Source: Solidesulfovibrio carbinolicus
GTDB taxonomy: Bacteria; Desulfobacterota; Desulfovibrionia; Desulfovibrionales; Desulfovibrionaceae
Length of the DNA: 64,000 bases
NCBI RefSeq assembly: GCF_004135975.1
Contig: NZ_CP026538.1
Location: 496,001-560,000, forward strand
Direction of reading: 5' to 3'
Below the pieces are notes generated by a model. The model searched no databases. It saw only the letters and a list, made by a program, of their open reading frames with translations, and was not told the origin of the DNA. Position 1 is the stretch's first letter, and each line of letters starts with the position of its first letter. Of the stretch, positions 14,751 through 22,665 are shown piece by piece. The position numbers and the translations under genes were made by a program.

Positions 14751-15863
14751 ATGAAACTCATCGAAACCATCGGGGCGCTGCTCGTCCTTTTCATCATGCT
14801 TCCGGTCCTCTTGAACCTGTGGGAGCTGGGCTCAATCGAGTTGGAAAAAAGGCAGGCAGCCGACCAACTGCTCGCGGTTTCCAAGGCTGCGGCCGCCTAT
14901 GTCCGCAAGCACCAGACAGACCTTTTGACGCAGACCTCGGCCTCCAGCGGGCCGGCGATCGGGACCGACCCGCTGGTCACGGAAGGGTTTTTGGACGCCG
15001 GCTTTCTGGGCCACAACGTCTGGGGCCAGACCTATCAAATCACCTTTCGGCAGCCGTCAGCCAATACCCTTCAGGCCGTGGTTCTGACCACGGGCGGGCG
15101 CGGGCAGGATTCCAAGGATGTACGGTTTGCCACCTCGGTCGTTCCCTCGGCGGCGGCCATGGCGGGAGGAGCCGGCGGCTTTGTCCCCACGGGCGTTATT
15201 CCGGACCAGCCATCCAGTTCACTGCGCGGAGCCTTCGGCGGGTGGACACTTAACCTGGCCAGCGTCGGGATCACATCCCCAGGGCCTGGCCATCTTGGGG
15301 CGCTCAGCACGTTCGACAGCTCAAGCCTCGGTCAGGATTTCCTCTACCGGGTGGCCGTCCCGGGCCACCCGGAACTCAACCAGATGCAAACGGAACTGGA
15401 TATGACGGATCACGCAATCCGAAACCTCTATGAGGTCCAGTTCACCGCACGAACGTTAGATAGCGAAACCTGCGATACCGCCGCTGAAGGCAGGTTATTT
15501 TTGGATAACGCACAGGGTCTTTACCTTTGCCGGAACGGCAAAATGGAAATGATGGCCGATACCGGCAACAGCACGCTTTTTAAAAACGCGACCCTGGCCA
15601 AGGACGGGGACCTTATTGACAAGCCGTCCTGTCCGCCGGGAACCGATACCACTCCGCAAATCTTCGTGGCTCCGACAATCGCAGCCGCCGGGGCCGCCGC
15701 TCCTCCCATCACATCGTTTCAGGCTTGGGCGGTCAACGCCAGTCCGACCCAATGGCAGGTGCATTTGCGGCTTTTGACCACGGACGACACCTTGGGTTGG
15801 GTCAATCCCGCATCGGACTACGGCCGCATCATGGTCTGTACAACCTGCGCCAAAGGAAGTTGA
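14751..15863 (+). CDS. pilV: PilV-type minor pilin/adhesin
   Basis: The product has 370 residues. The N-terminal helix MKLIETIGALLVLFIMLPVLLNLWE is pilin-like with Glu5 and, as in pilS, starts without a leader peptide. The next 200 residues follow the shufflon-N pattern (AADQLLAVSKAAAAYVRKH, GFLDAGFLGHNVWGQTYQI, MDMTDHAIRNL-like text), and the C-terminus is a variable domain (residues 260-370) that in R64 selects the recipient cell in liquid mating. No rci recombinase or inverted sfx repeats are seen, so switching is unlikely. trbI starts 2 bp downstream. Confidence 0.8.
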   Translation: MKLIETIGALLVLFIMLPVLLNLWELGSIELEKRQAADQLLAVSKAAAAYVRKHQTDLLTQTSASSGPAIGTDPLVTEGFLDAGFLGHNVWGQTYQITFRQPSANTLQAVVLTTGGRGQDSKDVRFATSVVPSAAAMAGGAGGFVPTGVIPDQPSSSLRGAFGGWTLNLASVGITSPGPGHLGALSTFDSSSLGQDFLYRVAVPGHPELNQMQTELDMTDHAIRNLYEVQFTARTLDSETCDTAAEGRLFLDNAQGLYLCRNGKMEMMADTGNSTLFKNATLAKDGDLIDKPSCPPGTDTTPQIFVAPTIAAAGAAAPPITSFQAWAVNASPTQWQVHLRLLTTDDTLGWVNPASDYGRIMVCTTCAKGS

Positions 15864-15865
15864 TC

Positions 15866-17074
15866 ATGCTCAATGATCCCAATGAATATATCGAAACCCA
15901 AAGGATGCGGAAGTGGCCGCTCTATCTTTCTATTGTCGTCGGAGCCATATTGCTTGGCATTCTTGTCTACTCTGTGGAGTTTACCAGCAAGGCTAAGAAG
16001 GATGTGAAAGAAAAGCCGGCAATAGTCGTTCGGGATGACAAGCCCCTCATAAGTGATGCCGGCGGCATGGGCATGGCGACGCCTCCACCGCCGCCAACGC
16101 CGACAACACCGCCCCAGCCCATCGTCCAGGTGGTCACCAGCAACGAGCCGCCGGAATATAAACGCGAATTGGAAGAATTGCGCAGGCAGCGGCATCAAGC
16201 CGCCATGACCGCGCTTTCGTCGCCGCTTGTCATTCGCAAGGTCAAGGACGAGACGGCGAAGATCGGGCTCCAGGGTGAGAACAATCCGCTGAAGCCCGAA
16301 AGAGAGTCGACCGGTGACCCTCTTGACCGGCTTGAGCGGCTCGCGGGAGCGCCCCGGGAGGGGGACTACAACCCGGCGGCGGACAAGGACAAGGAGGCCT
16401 TTTTTGATCGGGCGAAGAAGACCGATAAACAGTGGATTTCCCCCAACACCCGGATGGCGGGACAGCGGTTTGAGGTCAAAACCGGTGCCGTGATCCCAGC
16501 GGTGATGATCGGTGGCATCAATTCGGATTTGCCCGGCCAAATCATCGCTCAGGTCAGCCAGAATGTCTTCGACACGGCCAATGGCCAATTCCTGCTCATC
16601 CCGCAAGGAGCCAGACTCTACGGGGTCTATGACTCCCGGATCATCTATGGCCAGTCCCGCGTGCTCGTGGCCTGGAACCGCATCATCTTTCCTGATGGCT
16701 CGGCCATCACCCTGGAGTCCATGCCCGGCACTGACAGCGCCGGCTATTCGGGCTTCAACGATGAGGTGAACAATCACTATTTCCGAACTTTTGGCGGCGC
16801 GCTGCTCATGTCGCTCATCACCGGGACCACTTCTTGGGCCGTGGACAGCATGACCCCGACATCCAATAGCTCCAATTCCACAAACAGTTCCTCGACGCCG
16901 ACGCTCCAGCAGGAAATGGCCTCGGCCCTGGCCACGCAGTTCGGCCAAACTACCTCCAAGCTTCTCGAAAAAAACATGAACATCAAGCCGACGCTGGAAA
17001 TCCGGCCTGGCTACCGGTTCAACGTCATCGTGACCAAGGACCTGGTCTTCAAGGAGCCGTATCGTGAGCAGTGA
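15866..17074 (+). CDS. trbI: TrbI/VirB10-like T4SS protein
   Basis: The product has 402 residues from ATG 15866. A short cytoplasmic segment, one membrane helix (LYLSIVVGAILLGILVYSV), a proline-rich periplasmic stretch (PPPPPTPTTPP) and the C-terminal VirB10 domain are in the expected order. The domain contains VKTGAVIPAVMIGGINSDLPGQIIAQVSQNVFDT, LLIPQGARLYGVYDSRI, GFNDEVNNHYFRTFGGALLMSLI and GYRFNVIVTKDLVF. It spans both membranes and senses ATP use by the motors. It follows pilV directly, resuming the trb run after the pilus block, and overlaps the coupling-protein gene by 11 bp. Confidence 0.93.
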   Translation: MLNDPNEYIETQRMRKWPLYLSIVVGAILLGILVYSVEFTSKAKKDVKEKPAIVVRDDKPLISDAGGMGMATPPPPPTPTTPPQPIVQVVTSNEPPEYKRELEELRRQRHQAAMTALSSPLVIRKVKDETAKIGLQGENNPLKPERESTGDPLDRLERLAGAPREGDYNPAADKDKEAFFDRAKKTDKQWISPNTRMAGQRFEVKTGAVIPAVMIGGINSDLPGQIIAQVSQNVFDTANGQFLLIPQGARLYGVYDSRIIYGQSRVLVAWNRIIFPDGSAITLESMPGTDSAGYSGFNDEVNNHYFRTFGGALLMSLITGTTSWAVDSMTPTSNSSNSTNSSSTPTLQQEMASALATQFGQTTSKLLEKNMNIKPTLEIRPGYRFNVIVTKDLVFKEPYREQ

Positions 17075-19082
17075 GATCATTCAGCACGGCCTGGGCGGCA
17101 TCAAGACGCGCCGTAAGCTTTTGCGATGGGGCTACCTCCTTTTCATGGTGCTCTTGGCCGGGGTCAGCTTGTCCTTGGCAACCCAGCGGGTGGCGGCCTT
17201 CTTTGGCAACCATCAATCTCTGGGCACCCCCTGGGGCTCGGCCTTCGGCATGGTCTGGTACGCGCCCTGGTCGATCCTTTCGTGGCACCAGTGGAGCGAC
17301 GAATACGAGGCCGTGCGCCGGGCCGAGTTCCATGGGCAGATGCTCTTTATCGTCCCCCAATTTCTGATCCTGGGATTTGCTCTGCTGTCCATGCGTAAAC
17401 CCAAAGACACGTCCGATATTCATGGCTCCGCCCACTGGGCCTCGGAGGATGAGATCAAGGAGATGGGGCTTTGCGGCGGTCAAGGCATCTATGTCGGCGG
17501 TTGGCTCAAGAAATTCCATGGGTGGCAGGCCGTCAGGCAATGGCTCCGGGGTCGTCGCGCGCAGACGCAACGCTATCTGCGCCATGATGGCCCCGAGCAC
17601 GTGCTCCTCTATGCGCCAACCAGGTCCGGCAAAGGCGTGGGCGTCATCCTGCCGACGTTGCTTTCCTACCCCGATTCAACGGTCAACTTGGACATCAAAG
17701 GTGAGAACTGGGCGCTGACTGCGGGGTGGCGGCGGTCCCAGGGGCACAAGGTCCTGCGCTTTGATCCGTCAGATGCCAGCCTTGGCGATGACAGGCTCGG
17801 CACCTGCTTCAACCCCCTGGATGAGGTGCGGCTGGATACGCTCAAGGCCATCCCGGACGTGCAAAACATCGCCACCATGATCGTGGACCCCGAGGGCAAG
17901 GGGCTCCAAGACTATTGGGCCAAAGCGGGTTTTGCCTTCATTGCCGGCGCGCTGCTCCATTGCTTGGTGACGGTGCGCCACAAGGCAAAAAGGACGGCCA
18001 CCCTCAGCGATCTGGGCAACATGCTTGCCGACAAGGACCGCACGATTGAGGAGCTCTTTGAGGAGATGCTCAAAACTGATCATGCGGCCCTGGTCGCGGA
18101 ATGCTTTCCCTCGGGAGCCATAGGCGGCCAGGACATTCATACGTTTATCGCCTCCTCGGCCCGGGAGATGCTCAACAAGAGCGCCAACGAGTGCTCGGGC
18201 GTCGTGGGCACGGCCGTTTCCAACCTGGCGCTTTACCGCGATCCAGTGGTGGCCATGAACACGGCCCGCTCGGACTTTCGGGTGCGCGATCTTCTTCATC
18301 ATGAAAAGCCGGTGAGTCTTTATCTCGTTGTGAGCCCCACGGATGTGAACCGAGTGCGGCCACTGCTCCGGCTGATCCTCAACATCATCATCAGCCGTAT
18401 TTGCGAACGCATGGATTTCGAGAACGGCGAGCAAAAGAAGCCGCCTCGCCGTTTGCTCATGCTCATGGATGAGTTCACTTCCATCGGCAAGATGGAAGTC
18501 ATTAACAAATCCATCGCCTATGCCGCTGGATACGGCATCAACTATCTGCTCGTTATTCAAAACATCGAGCAACTCAATGAGACCTACGGCAAGGAAAATG
18601 GCATCAAGGGCAACTGTCACGTCCGGATCGCCTACGCGCCGAATACCCTGGAGACGGCCAAAGAACTCTCGGAAATGACAGGCAAGACGACGGTCGTGAC
18701 CGAAAGGACCTCCTTGTCAGGCTCTCGCAGTGGGCACTTGAAAAACGCCTCGGTCAGCATCTCCGAGACCGCTCGGCCGCTTCTGACGCCAGACGAATGT
18801 ATGCGCCTGCCGGGCCTCACGAAAACGGGCGAGAAAGCCAAAAAGCCCGGCGACATGCTCATTTTCGTGGCCGGCCAGTCTCCAATCTACGGCCATCAAA
18901 TCCTGTATTTTCGAGACCCGGCATTTTCCGAACGGGTCAAAATACCGGCTCCAGTCCAATCCGACTCCCTCGGTGCGGCCACCAGCTCCAACCTTAAAGC
19001 CAATCCTAAGGCCACAACCGCCCTTGAGAAGCAAAGTGGCTACGCTGCCTACCTCAAAAAAGCGCAGGGGGCTCAAGCATGA
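17064..19082 (+). CDS. traG: VirD4/TraG type IV coupling protein
   Basis: The product has 672 residues from GTG 17064, overlapping trbI. Two N-terminal membrane regions (residues 20-45 and 58-110) anchor it. Walker A APTRSGKG is at about 184-191, followed by NLDIKGENW, and Walker B LLMLMDEFTSIG is near 465-476, with the TraD/TraG motif QNIEQLNETYG after it. It couples the relaxase-DNA complex to the T4SS channel. The Lys/Ala-rich tail ends at a 4-bp overlap with traF. The order coupling protein then TraF then primase matches IncP Tra1 genes. Confidence 0.95.
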   Translation: MSSEIIQHGLGGIKTRRKLLRWGYLLFMVLLAGVSLSLATQRVAAFFGNHQSLGTPWGSAFGMVWYAPWSILSWHQWSDEYEAVRRAEFHGQMLFIVPQFLILGFALLSMRKPKDTSDIHGSAHWASEDEIKEMGLCGGQGIYVGGWLKKFHGWQAVRQWLRGRRAQTQRYLRHDGPEHVLLYAPTRSGKGVGVILPTLLSYPDSTVNLDIKGENWALTAGWRRSQGHKVLRFDPSDASLGDDRLGTCFNPLDEVRLDTLKAIPDVQNIATMIVDPEGKGLQDYWAKAGFAFIAGALLHCLVTVRHKAKRTATLSDLGNMLADKDRTIEELFEEMLKTDHAALVAECFPSGAIGGQDIHTFIASSAREMLNKSANECSGVVGTAVSNLALYRDPVVAMNTARSDFRVRDLLHHEKPVSLYLVVSPTDVNRVRPLLRLILNIIISRICERMDFENGEQKKPPRRLLMLMDEFTSIGKMEVINKSIAYAAGYGINYLLVIQNIEQLNETYGKENGIKGNCHVRIAYAPNTLETAKELSEMTGKTTVVTERTSLSGSRSGHLKNASVSISETARPLLTPDECMRLPGLTKTGEKAKKPGDMLIFVAGQSPIYGHQILYFRDPAFSERVKIPAPVQSDSLGAATSSNLKANPKATTALEKQSGYAAYLKKAQGAQA

Positions 19083-19615
19083 GGCCCAGCGTCGTCTTTC
19101 TCGTGTGCATCATGGGGTGCGCGGGAGTCCTTTTTTTCGAGGGCGGGTTTCGGTTCAACGCCACCGCCTCGATGCCCAGGGGGGTCTATCAGCTTGTCCC
19201 TGGCCAGGCTGTGGTGATCGAGCACGGCGCCCTCGTCAGCTTCTGCCTGGAAGACACAACCTTCACGCCTTTGGCTCTGGAGCGGGGTTACCTGCGGCCC
19301 GGATCATGTCCGGGTGGACTGCAACCATTGCTCAAGGTCGTAGCGGGGCTCCCAGGTGACGAGGTGGGCCTGGCCCCGGACGGCATCTGGATTAACGGCC
19401 GGCTCCAGCCTGAGAGCCAGGCGCATTCGCAAGACAGCTCCGGCAGGCCGCTGCCGCCAATCGCACTTCGCTCTGGCCGGATTCCCCAGGGCATGGCCCT
19501 GATCCTGTCATCTGGGCATCCAGGCGGTTTTGACGGCCGATACTTTGGCCTGGTCCCCCTCACTTCGCTTCAACTGGTGAAGCCGGTTCAACTCTTCGAC
19601 ACAGGAGAAAAATGA
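19079..19615 (+). CDS. traF: TraF-type conjugal signal peptidase (S26)
   Basis: The product has 178 residues. It has one N-terminal membrane segment, the catalytic Ser in NATASMPRGVY (Ser31) and the general-base Lys in LLKVVAGLPGD (about Lys86), then LILSSGHPGGFDGRYFG, the S26 peptidase box. In RP4, TraF matures and cyclises the TrbC pilin. Its presence implies a trbC upstream of the window. It might be the only leader-processing enzyme on the visible element, since no type IV prepilin peptidase is seen. It overlaps traG by 4 bp. Confidence 0.9.
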   Translation: MRPSVVFLVCIMGCAGVLFFEGGFRFNATASMPRGVYQLVPGQAVVIEHGALVSFCLEDTTFTPLALERGYLRPGSCPGGLQPLLKVVAGLPGDEVGLAPDGIWINGRLQPESQAHSQDSSGRPLPPIALRSGRIPQGMALILSSGHPGGFDGRYFGLVPLTSLQLVKPVQLFDTGEK

Positions 19616-19798
19616 ATGGAACGAGAAGCACTAAAAGCGGCGGCTCGGGCAGTGGACGTCCAGGCCTCGGAAAATCCCAGCCTTGGCATCCCGGCCGATC
19701 CCGAGGTGGCGGATTTCCTGGGCGCGTTTGAGGAAAAGGCCATCGGCCTCGATGATCTGGACGTTCAAGAGGGTGAGGAGGGCGGCCGTGGCGCATAA
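19616..19798 (+). CDS. Small acidic protein between traF and primase
   Basis: The product has 60 residues starting at ATG 19616, right after the traF stop, with AGGAGA 9 bp upstream. It is acidic and Ala/Glu-rich (DPEVADFLGAFEEKAIGLDDLDVQEGEEGG), with no known motif. Its 3' end overlaps the GTG start of the primase gene by 11 bp. The good ribosome site and tight packing support a real gene; the function is unknown. Confidence 0.6.
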   Translation: MEREALKAAARAVDVQASENPSLGIPADPEVADFLGAFEEKAIGLDDLDVQEGEEGGRGA

Positions 19799-22046
19799 AG
19801 ACCGCAAACCCTTTCACGAAGAATTTGCCGCACAGCTCATCGAGGACCTTAAAAATGGCACGGCTTCTTGGCAAAAACCTTGGCAGCCCGGGGAACTGCA
19901 CGCGCCGCTGAATCCCGTCTCGGGCACGGTCTACAGCGGCATCAATCGGGTGATGCTCTCCCGCAAAGGGTACGAGGACCCGCGCTGGATGTCGTTGAAG
20001 CAGGCCAACTCCCTGGATTGCCGGGTCCGGAAGGGCGAAAAAGCCCAGACCATCGTCTATTGGCAGTTCTCCAAGGAGGAGCCGGCCCGGGACGATGACG
20101 GGAAGCCGAAGCTGGACGGCGAGGGCAACCAGGTCATGGAAAAGGTGGAGTTAAGCCGCCCGATTGTGCGCTTCTCTTCGGTTTTTCACGTCAGCCAGTT
20201 GGAGGGTAACATCCCGCCTTTGGACCCGTCCACGGTCAGCCTGGCTTGGGACCCGAATCAAAAGGCGGAGACGATCCTCGAAAACTCGGGCGCGACCATC
20301 AAACACAATCAGCGCAACCGGGCGTATTACAGCCTGCGCTCGGATGAAATCTGCCTGCCCCCCAAAGACCATTTCCCCTCGGCTGATGGCTACTACGTCA
20401 CGGCGCTCCACGAACTTGGCCATTGGACCGGCCATCCTTCCCGGTTGGACCGGGAGTTCGGTCCCTTCGGTTCCGAGCCTTATGCCCGCGAGGAGTTGCG
20501 GGCTGAAATCGCCTCTTGGATGCTCGGTCAGGATTTAGGCATCGGCCACGATCCCGGGCAGCATCTGGCCTACGTGGACTCGTGGGTCTCCGTTCTCGAA
20601 AAGGACCCCTATGAAATCGTCCGCGCCTGCCGCGACGCGGAGAAGATCAAACAGCACGTGCTCAACATGGAACAAAAGCAGGAACAGTCCCAGGAGATGA
20701 TGGCCCAAGACAAAGCCGTCGCCAGCTCCCCGGCCGAAAAGAAAGAGGACCTCGATGCCCGGGTTCATTTTTGGCATGAAAATGAGACCGGCAAGTCTCT
20801 CCAGGATTTTTTGGGGCTTAGCAACGACGCATTTGCCGCCTATCTGCGTGACGAGGGCGTGGAAAAAGCGCCCCCCGCTCCCGCCAAGGAAAAAACCTTC
20901 CTGGCCGTGCCGTTTCGCGAAAAGGAACGGGCGAAAGCGGCCGGAGCCAAGTGGGATGGCAAAGCCAAGCTCTGGTACGCGCCCGAGGGCGCGGACATGA
21001 CCAAGCTCGGCACCTGGCTGCCGTCCAAAGAGCCGAGCCCGGCCCAAACCATGGACCCCAAGGAAGAGTTCGCCCAGGCCTTGCGCGCAGCCGGCCTGGA
21101 GCTTCAGGGCGCGCCTATCATGGATGGGAAGATTCACCGGGTCCCAATCGCCGGTCGACCGAACGCTCTGGATGGTGCTTACCAAGGTTTCCTCGATGGC
21201 CATCCCGCCGGCTGGTACCAGAACTACGTGACCGGCGAAAAAACCACGTGGAAAGCTCATGGCCACACCCTGACCGATGAACAGAAGGCGGCTCTCAAAT
21301 TGGAAGCGGCTGAACGCGGTCAGCGCCGGGAGCGTGAACGGCTCAATGAACAGAACCGAGTAGCCCAGCAGTGCACCCAAGCCTTTGCCGAACGCTCTCT
21401 CGCCTCCGCCGAGCACCCGTATCTCCTGAAAAAGAGGGTCCTCCCGCTTGGAATCAAAGAATCCTGGACTGACGACGCACGGGCAGGCGAGTTATTGCTC
21501 GTCCCCCTCTGCAATGCGGACGGGGAACTGCGCAATGTCCAGGAAATCCATCCGGACGGCAGCAAGCGGTTCCAGCCTGGGGGGCAGAAAAAAGGCTGCT
21601 TCCACTTGATCGATCCTGAGCGGAAGCTCGATCAAGGGGAAATCTTGTTGACCGAAGGCTACGCCACAGGTGCCAGCGTGCATATGGCCACAGAGAAGCC
21701 AGTGGCCGTGGCGTTTGACGCCGGCAATTTGGAGCCGGTTGCCCAGGCGCTACGTGAAAAGTATCCCGCTGCCAAAATCACGATCTGCGCGGATAACGAC
21801 TATCGAAACCCCAACAGCAACGTCGGGGTCGAGAAGGCCAAGCAGGCCGCCCAGGGCATTGGTGGGAATGTCGTCGTCCCTGTCTTTAACAAAGAGGAAA
21901 TGGCTGTTGGCTTAAAGGACTTCAACGATCTCCATCTTTCTCGGGGGCTCAAGGAAGTGGCCGCACAAGTGTCCAAGGCCCGAGGGATGACTCGGGGCCA
22001 CGACCAGCATCTTGGCCGTGAACTGAGCTGCGAGATGACCCGATGA
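19788..22046 (+). CDS. traC: Conjugal primase with ArdC-like antirestriction domain and TOPRIM domain
   Basis: The product has 752 residues from GTG 19788, overlapping the small upstream gene. The N-terminal part (residues 1-290) is ArdC-like: single-strand DNA-binding residues (LNPVSGTVYSGINRVML, MSLKQANSL, GEKAQTIVYW) and a zinc-protease motif HELGHWTGHPSRL with His208-Glu209-His212. Around residues 365-410 a DUF5710-like module (FLAVPFREKERAKAAGAKWD) is seen. The C-terminal third has a TOPRIM core (ILLTEGYATGASVH, then ITICADNDY) as in RP4 TraC primases. It probably enters the recipient and both protects and primes the incoming strand. Confidence 0.85.
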   Translation: MAHKDRKPFHEEFAAQLIEDLKNGTASWQKPWQPGELHAPLNPVSGTVYSGINRVMLSRKGYEDPRWMSLKQANSLDCRVRKGEKAQTIVYWQFSKEEPARDDDGKPKLDGEGNQVMEKVELSRPIVRFSSVFHVSQLEGNIPPLDPSTVSLAWDPNQKAETILENSGATIKHNQRNRAYYSLRSDEICLPPKDHFPSADGYYVTALHELGHWTGHPSRLDREFGPFGSEPYAREELRAEIASWMLGQDLGIGHDPGQHLAYVDSWVSVLEKDPYEIVRACRDAEKIKQHVLNMEQKQEQSQEMMAQDKAVASSPAEKKEDLDARVHFWHENETGKSLQDFLGLSNDAFAAYLRDEGVEKAPPAPAKEKTFLAVPFREKERAKAAGAKWDGKAKLWYAPEGADMTKLGTWLPSKEPSPAQTMDPKEEFAQALRAAGLELQGAPIMDGKIHRVPIAGRPNALDGAYQGFLDGHPAGWYQNYVTGEKTTWKAHGHTLTDEQKAALKLEAAERGQRRERERLNEQNRVAQQCTQAFAERSLASAEHPYLLKKRVLPLGIKESWTDDARAGELLLVPLCNADGELRNVQEIHPDGSKRFQPGGQKKGCFHLIDPERKLDQGEILLTEGYATGASVHMATEKPVAVAFDAGNLEPVAQALREKYPAAKITICADNDYRNPNSNVGVEKAKQAAQGIGGNVVVPVFNKEEMAVGLKDFNDLHLSRGLKEVAAQVSKARGMTRGHDQHLGRELSCEMTR

Positions 22047-22657
22047 ACACGATCCGCCAGGTCTGCATGGCCCTGATCGTGCTCCTTGCCGCGGCCTCCC
22101 CTGCCCGAGCGCAATCCACCGTTGACCTGGTCAACCTCTTCGATGGTCCTTGCGAACGCTACGGCGTGCCGAAGCCGTTGGCCTTGGCTATCGCTGGCCA
22201 TGAAAGCGGCGGCCGTCCATGGGCCATGAACATTGCCGGCCGGCCGGTCCTTCACGCGTCGAAGGAAGAGGCCTTGGCGGTGGCCCGGGCCGCGCTTGCC
22301 GCCGGGCTCTCCTTCGACATCGGTCTCATGCAAATCAATGCGCAGTGGCTTCGACGCTACCGACTGCCCCTGGAGCTGGTGTTCGAGCCTCGCGGCAACG
22401 TCCAGGTGGGCGTCTGGATACTGGCCCAGGCCATCAAGCGCTATGGCCTGACCTGGGAGGCCGTGGCCACCTATCACACCCCCCTGGAACGAAATCCTGA
22501 ACGCGGGCGGGCCTACGCCGCCGCTGTCCTGGCCAGACTCGGCAGCAAAGCTCCTGCGATGATGTCGTCTTCCTCTTCGAGTCCGCGACAGACGGTGTCG
22601 CCGGCAGCATCGCCAATGGTCGTCAAACGTCGAGAAGTGGCCAGCAACGAAAAGTGA
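22043..22657 (+). CDS. Lytic transglycosylase (VirB1/TrbN-like)
   Basis: The product has 204 residues with a signal peptide (VCMALIVLLAAASPARA-Q). The SLT domain has the catalytic Glu in IAGHESGGRPWAMN (Glu54), then LSFDIGLMQIN and a YHTPLERNPERGRAYAAAVL motif. It should open peptidoglycan for assembly of the secretion channel or the pilus. It overlaps the primase gene by 4 bp and precedes topA by 8 bp. A Ser-rich C-terminal tail is unstructured. Confidence 0.9.
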   Translation: MNTIRQVCMALIVLLAAASPARAQSTVDLVNLFDGPCERYGVPKPLALAIAGHESGGRPWAMNIAGRPVLHASKEEALAVARAALAAGLSFDIGLMQINAQWLRRYRLPLELVFEPRGNVQVGVWILAQAIKRYGLTWEAVATYHTPLERNPERGRAYAAAVLARLGSKAPAMMSSSSSSPRQTVSPAASPMVVKRREVASNEK

Positions 22658-22665
22658 GGTAGTAC

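Noticed and set aside
14751-15863. Shufflon at the 3' end of pilV
   Set aside because: No rci-type recombinase follows and no inverted repeat segments with alternative C-termini are visible; trbI starts 2 bp after pilV.
15818-17080. Long open frame antisense to trbI (420 codons)
   Set aside because: It mirrors the strong codon bias of trbI on the other strand, contains low-complexity Arg/His runs and has no family resemblance.
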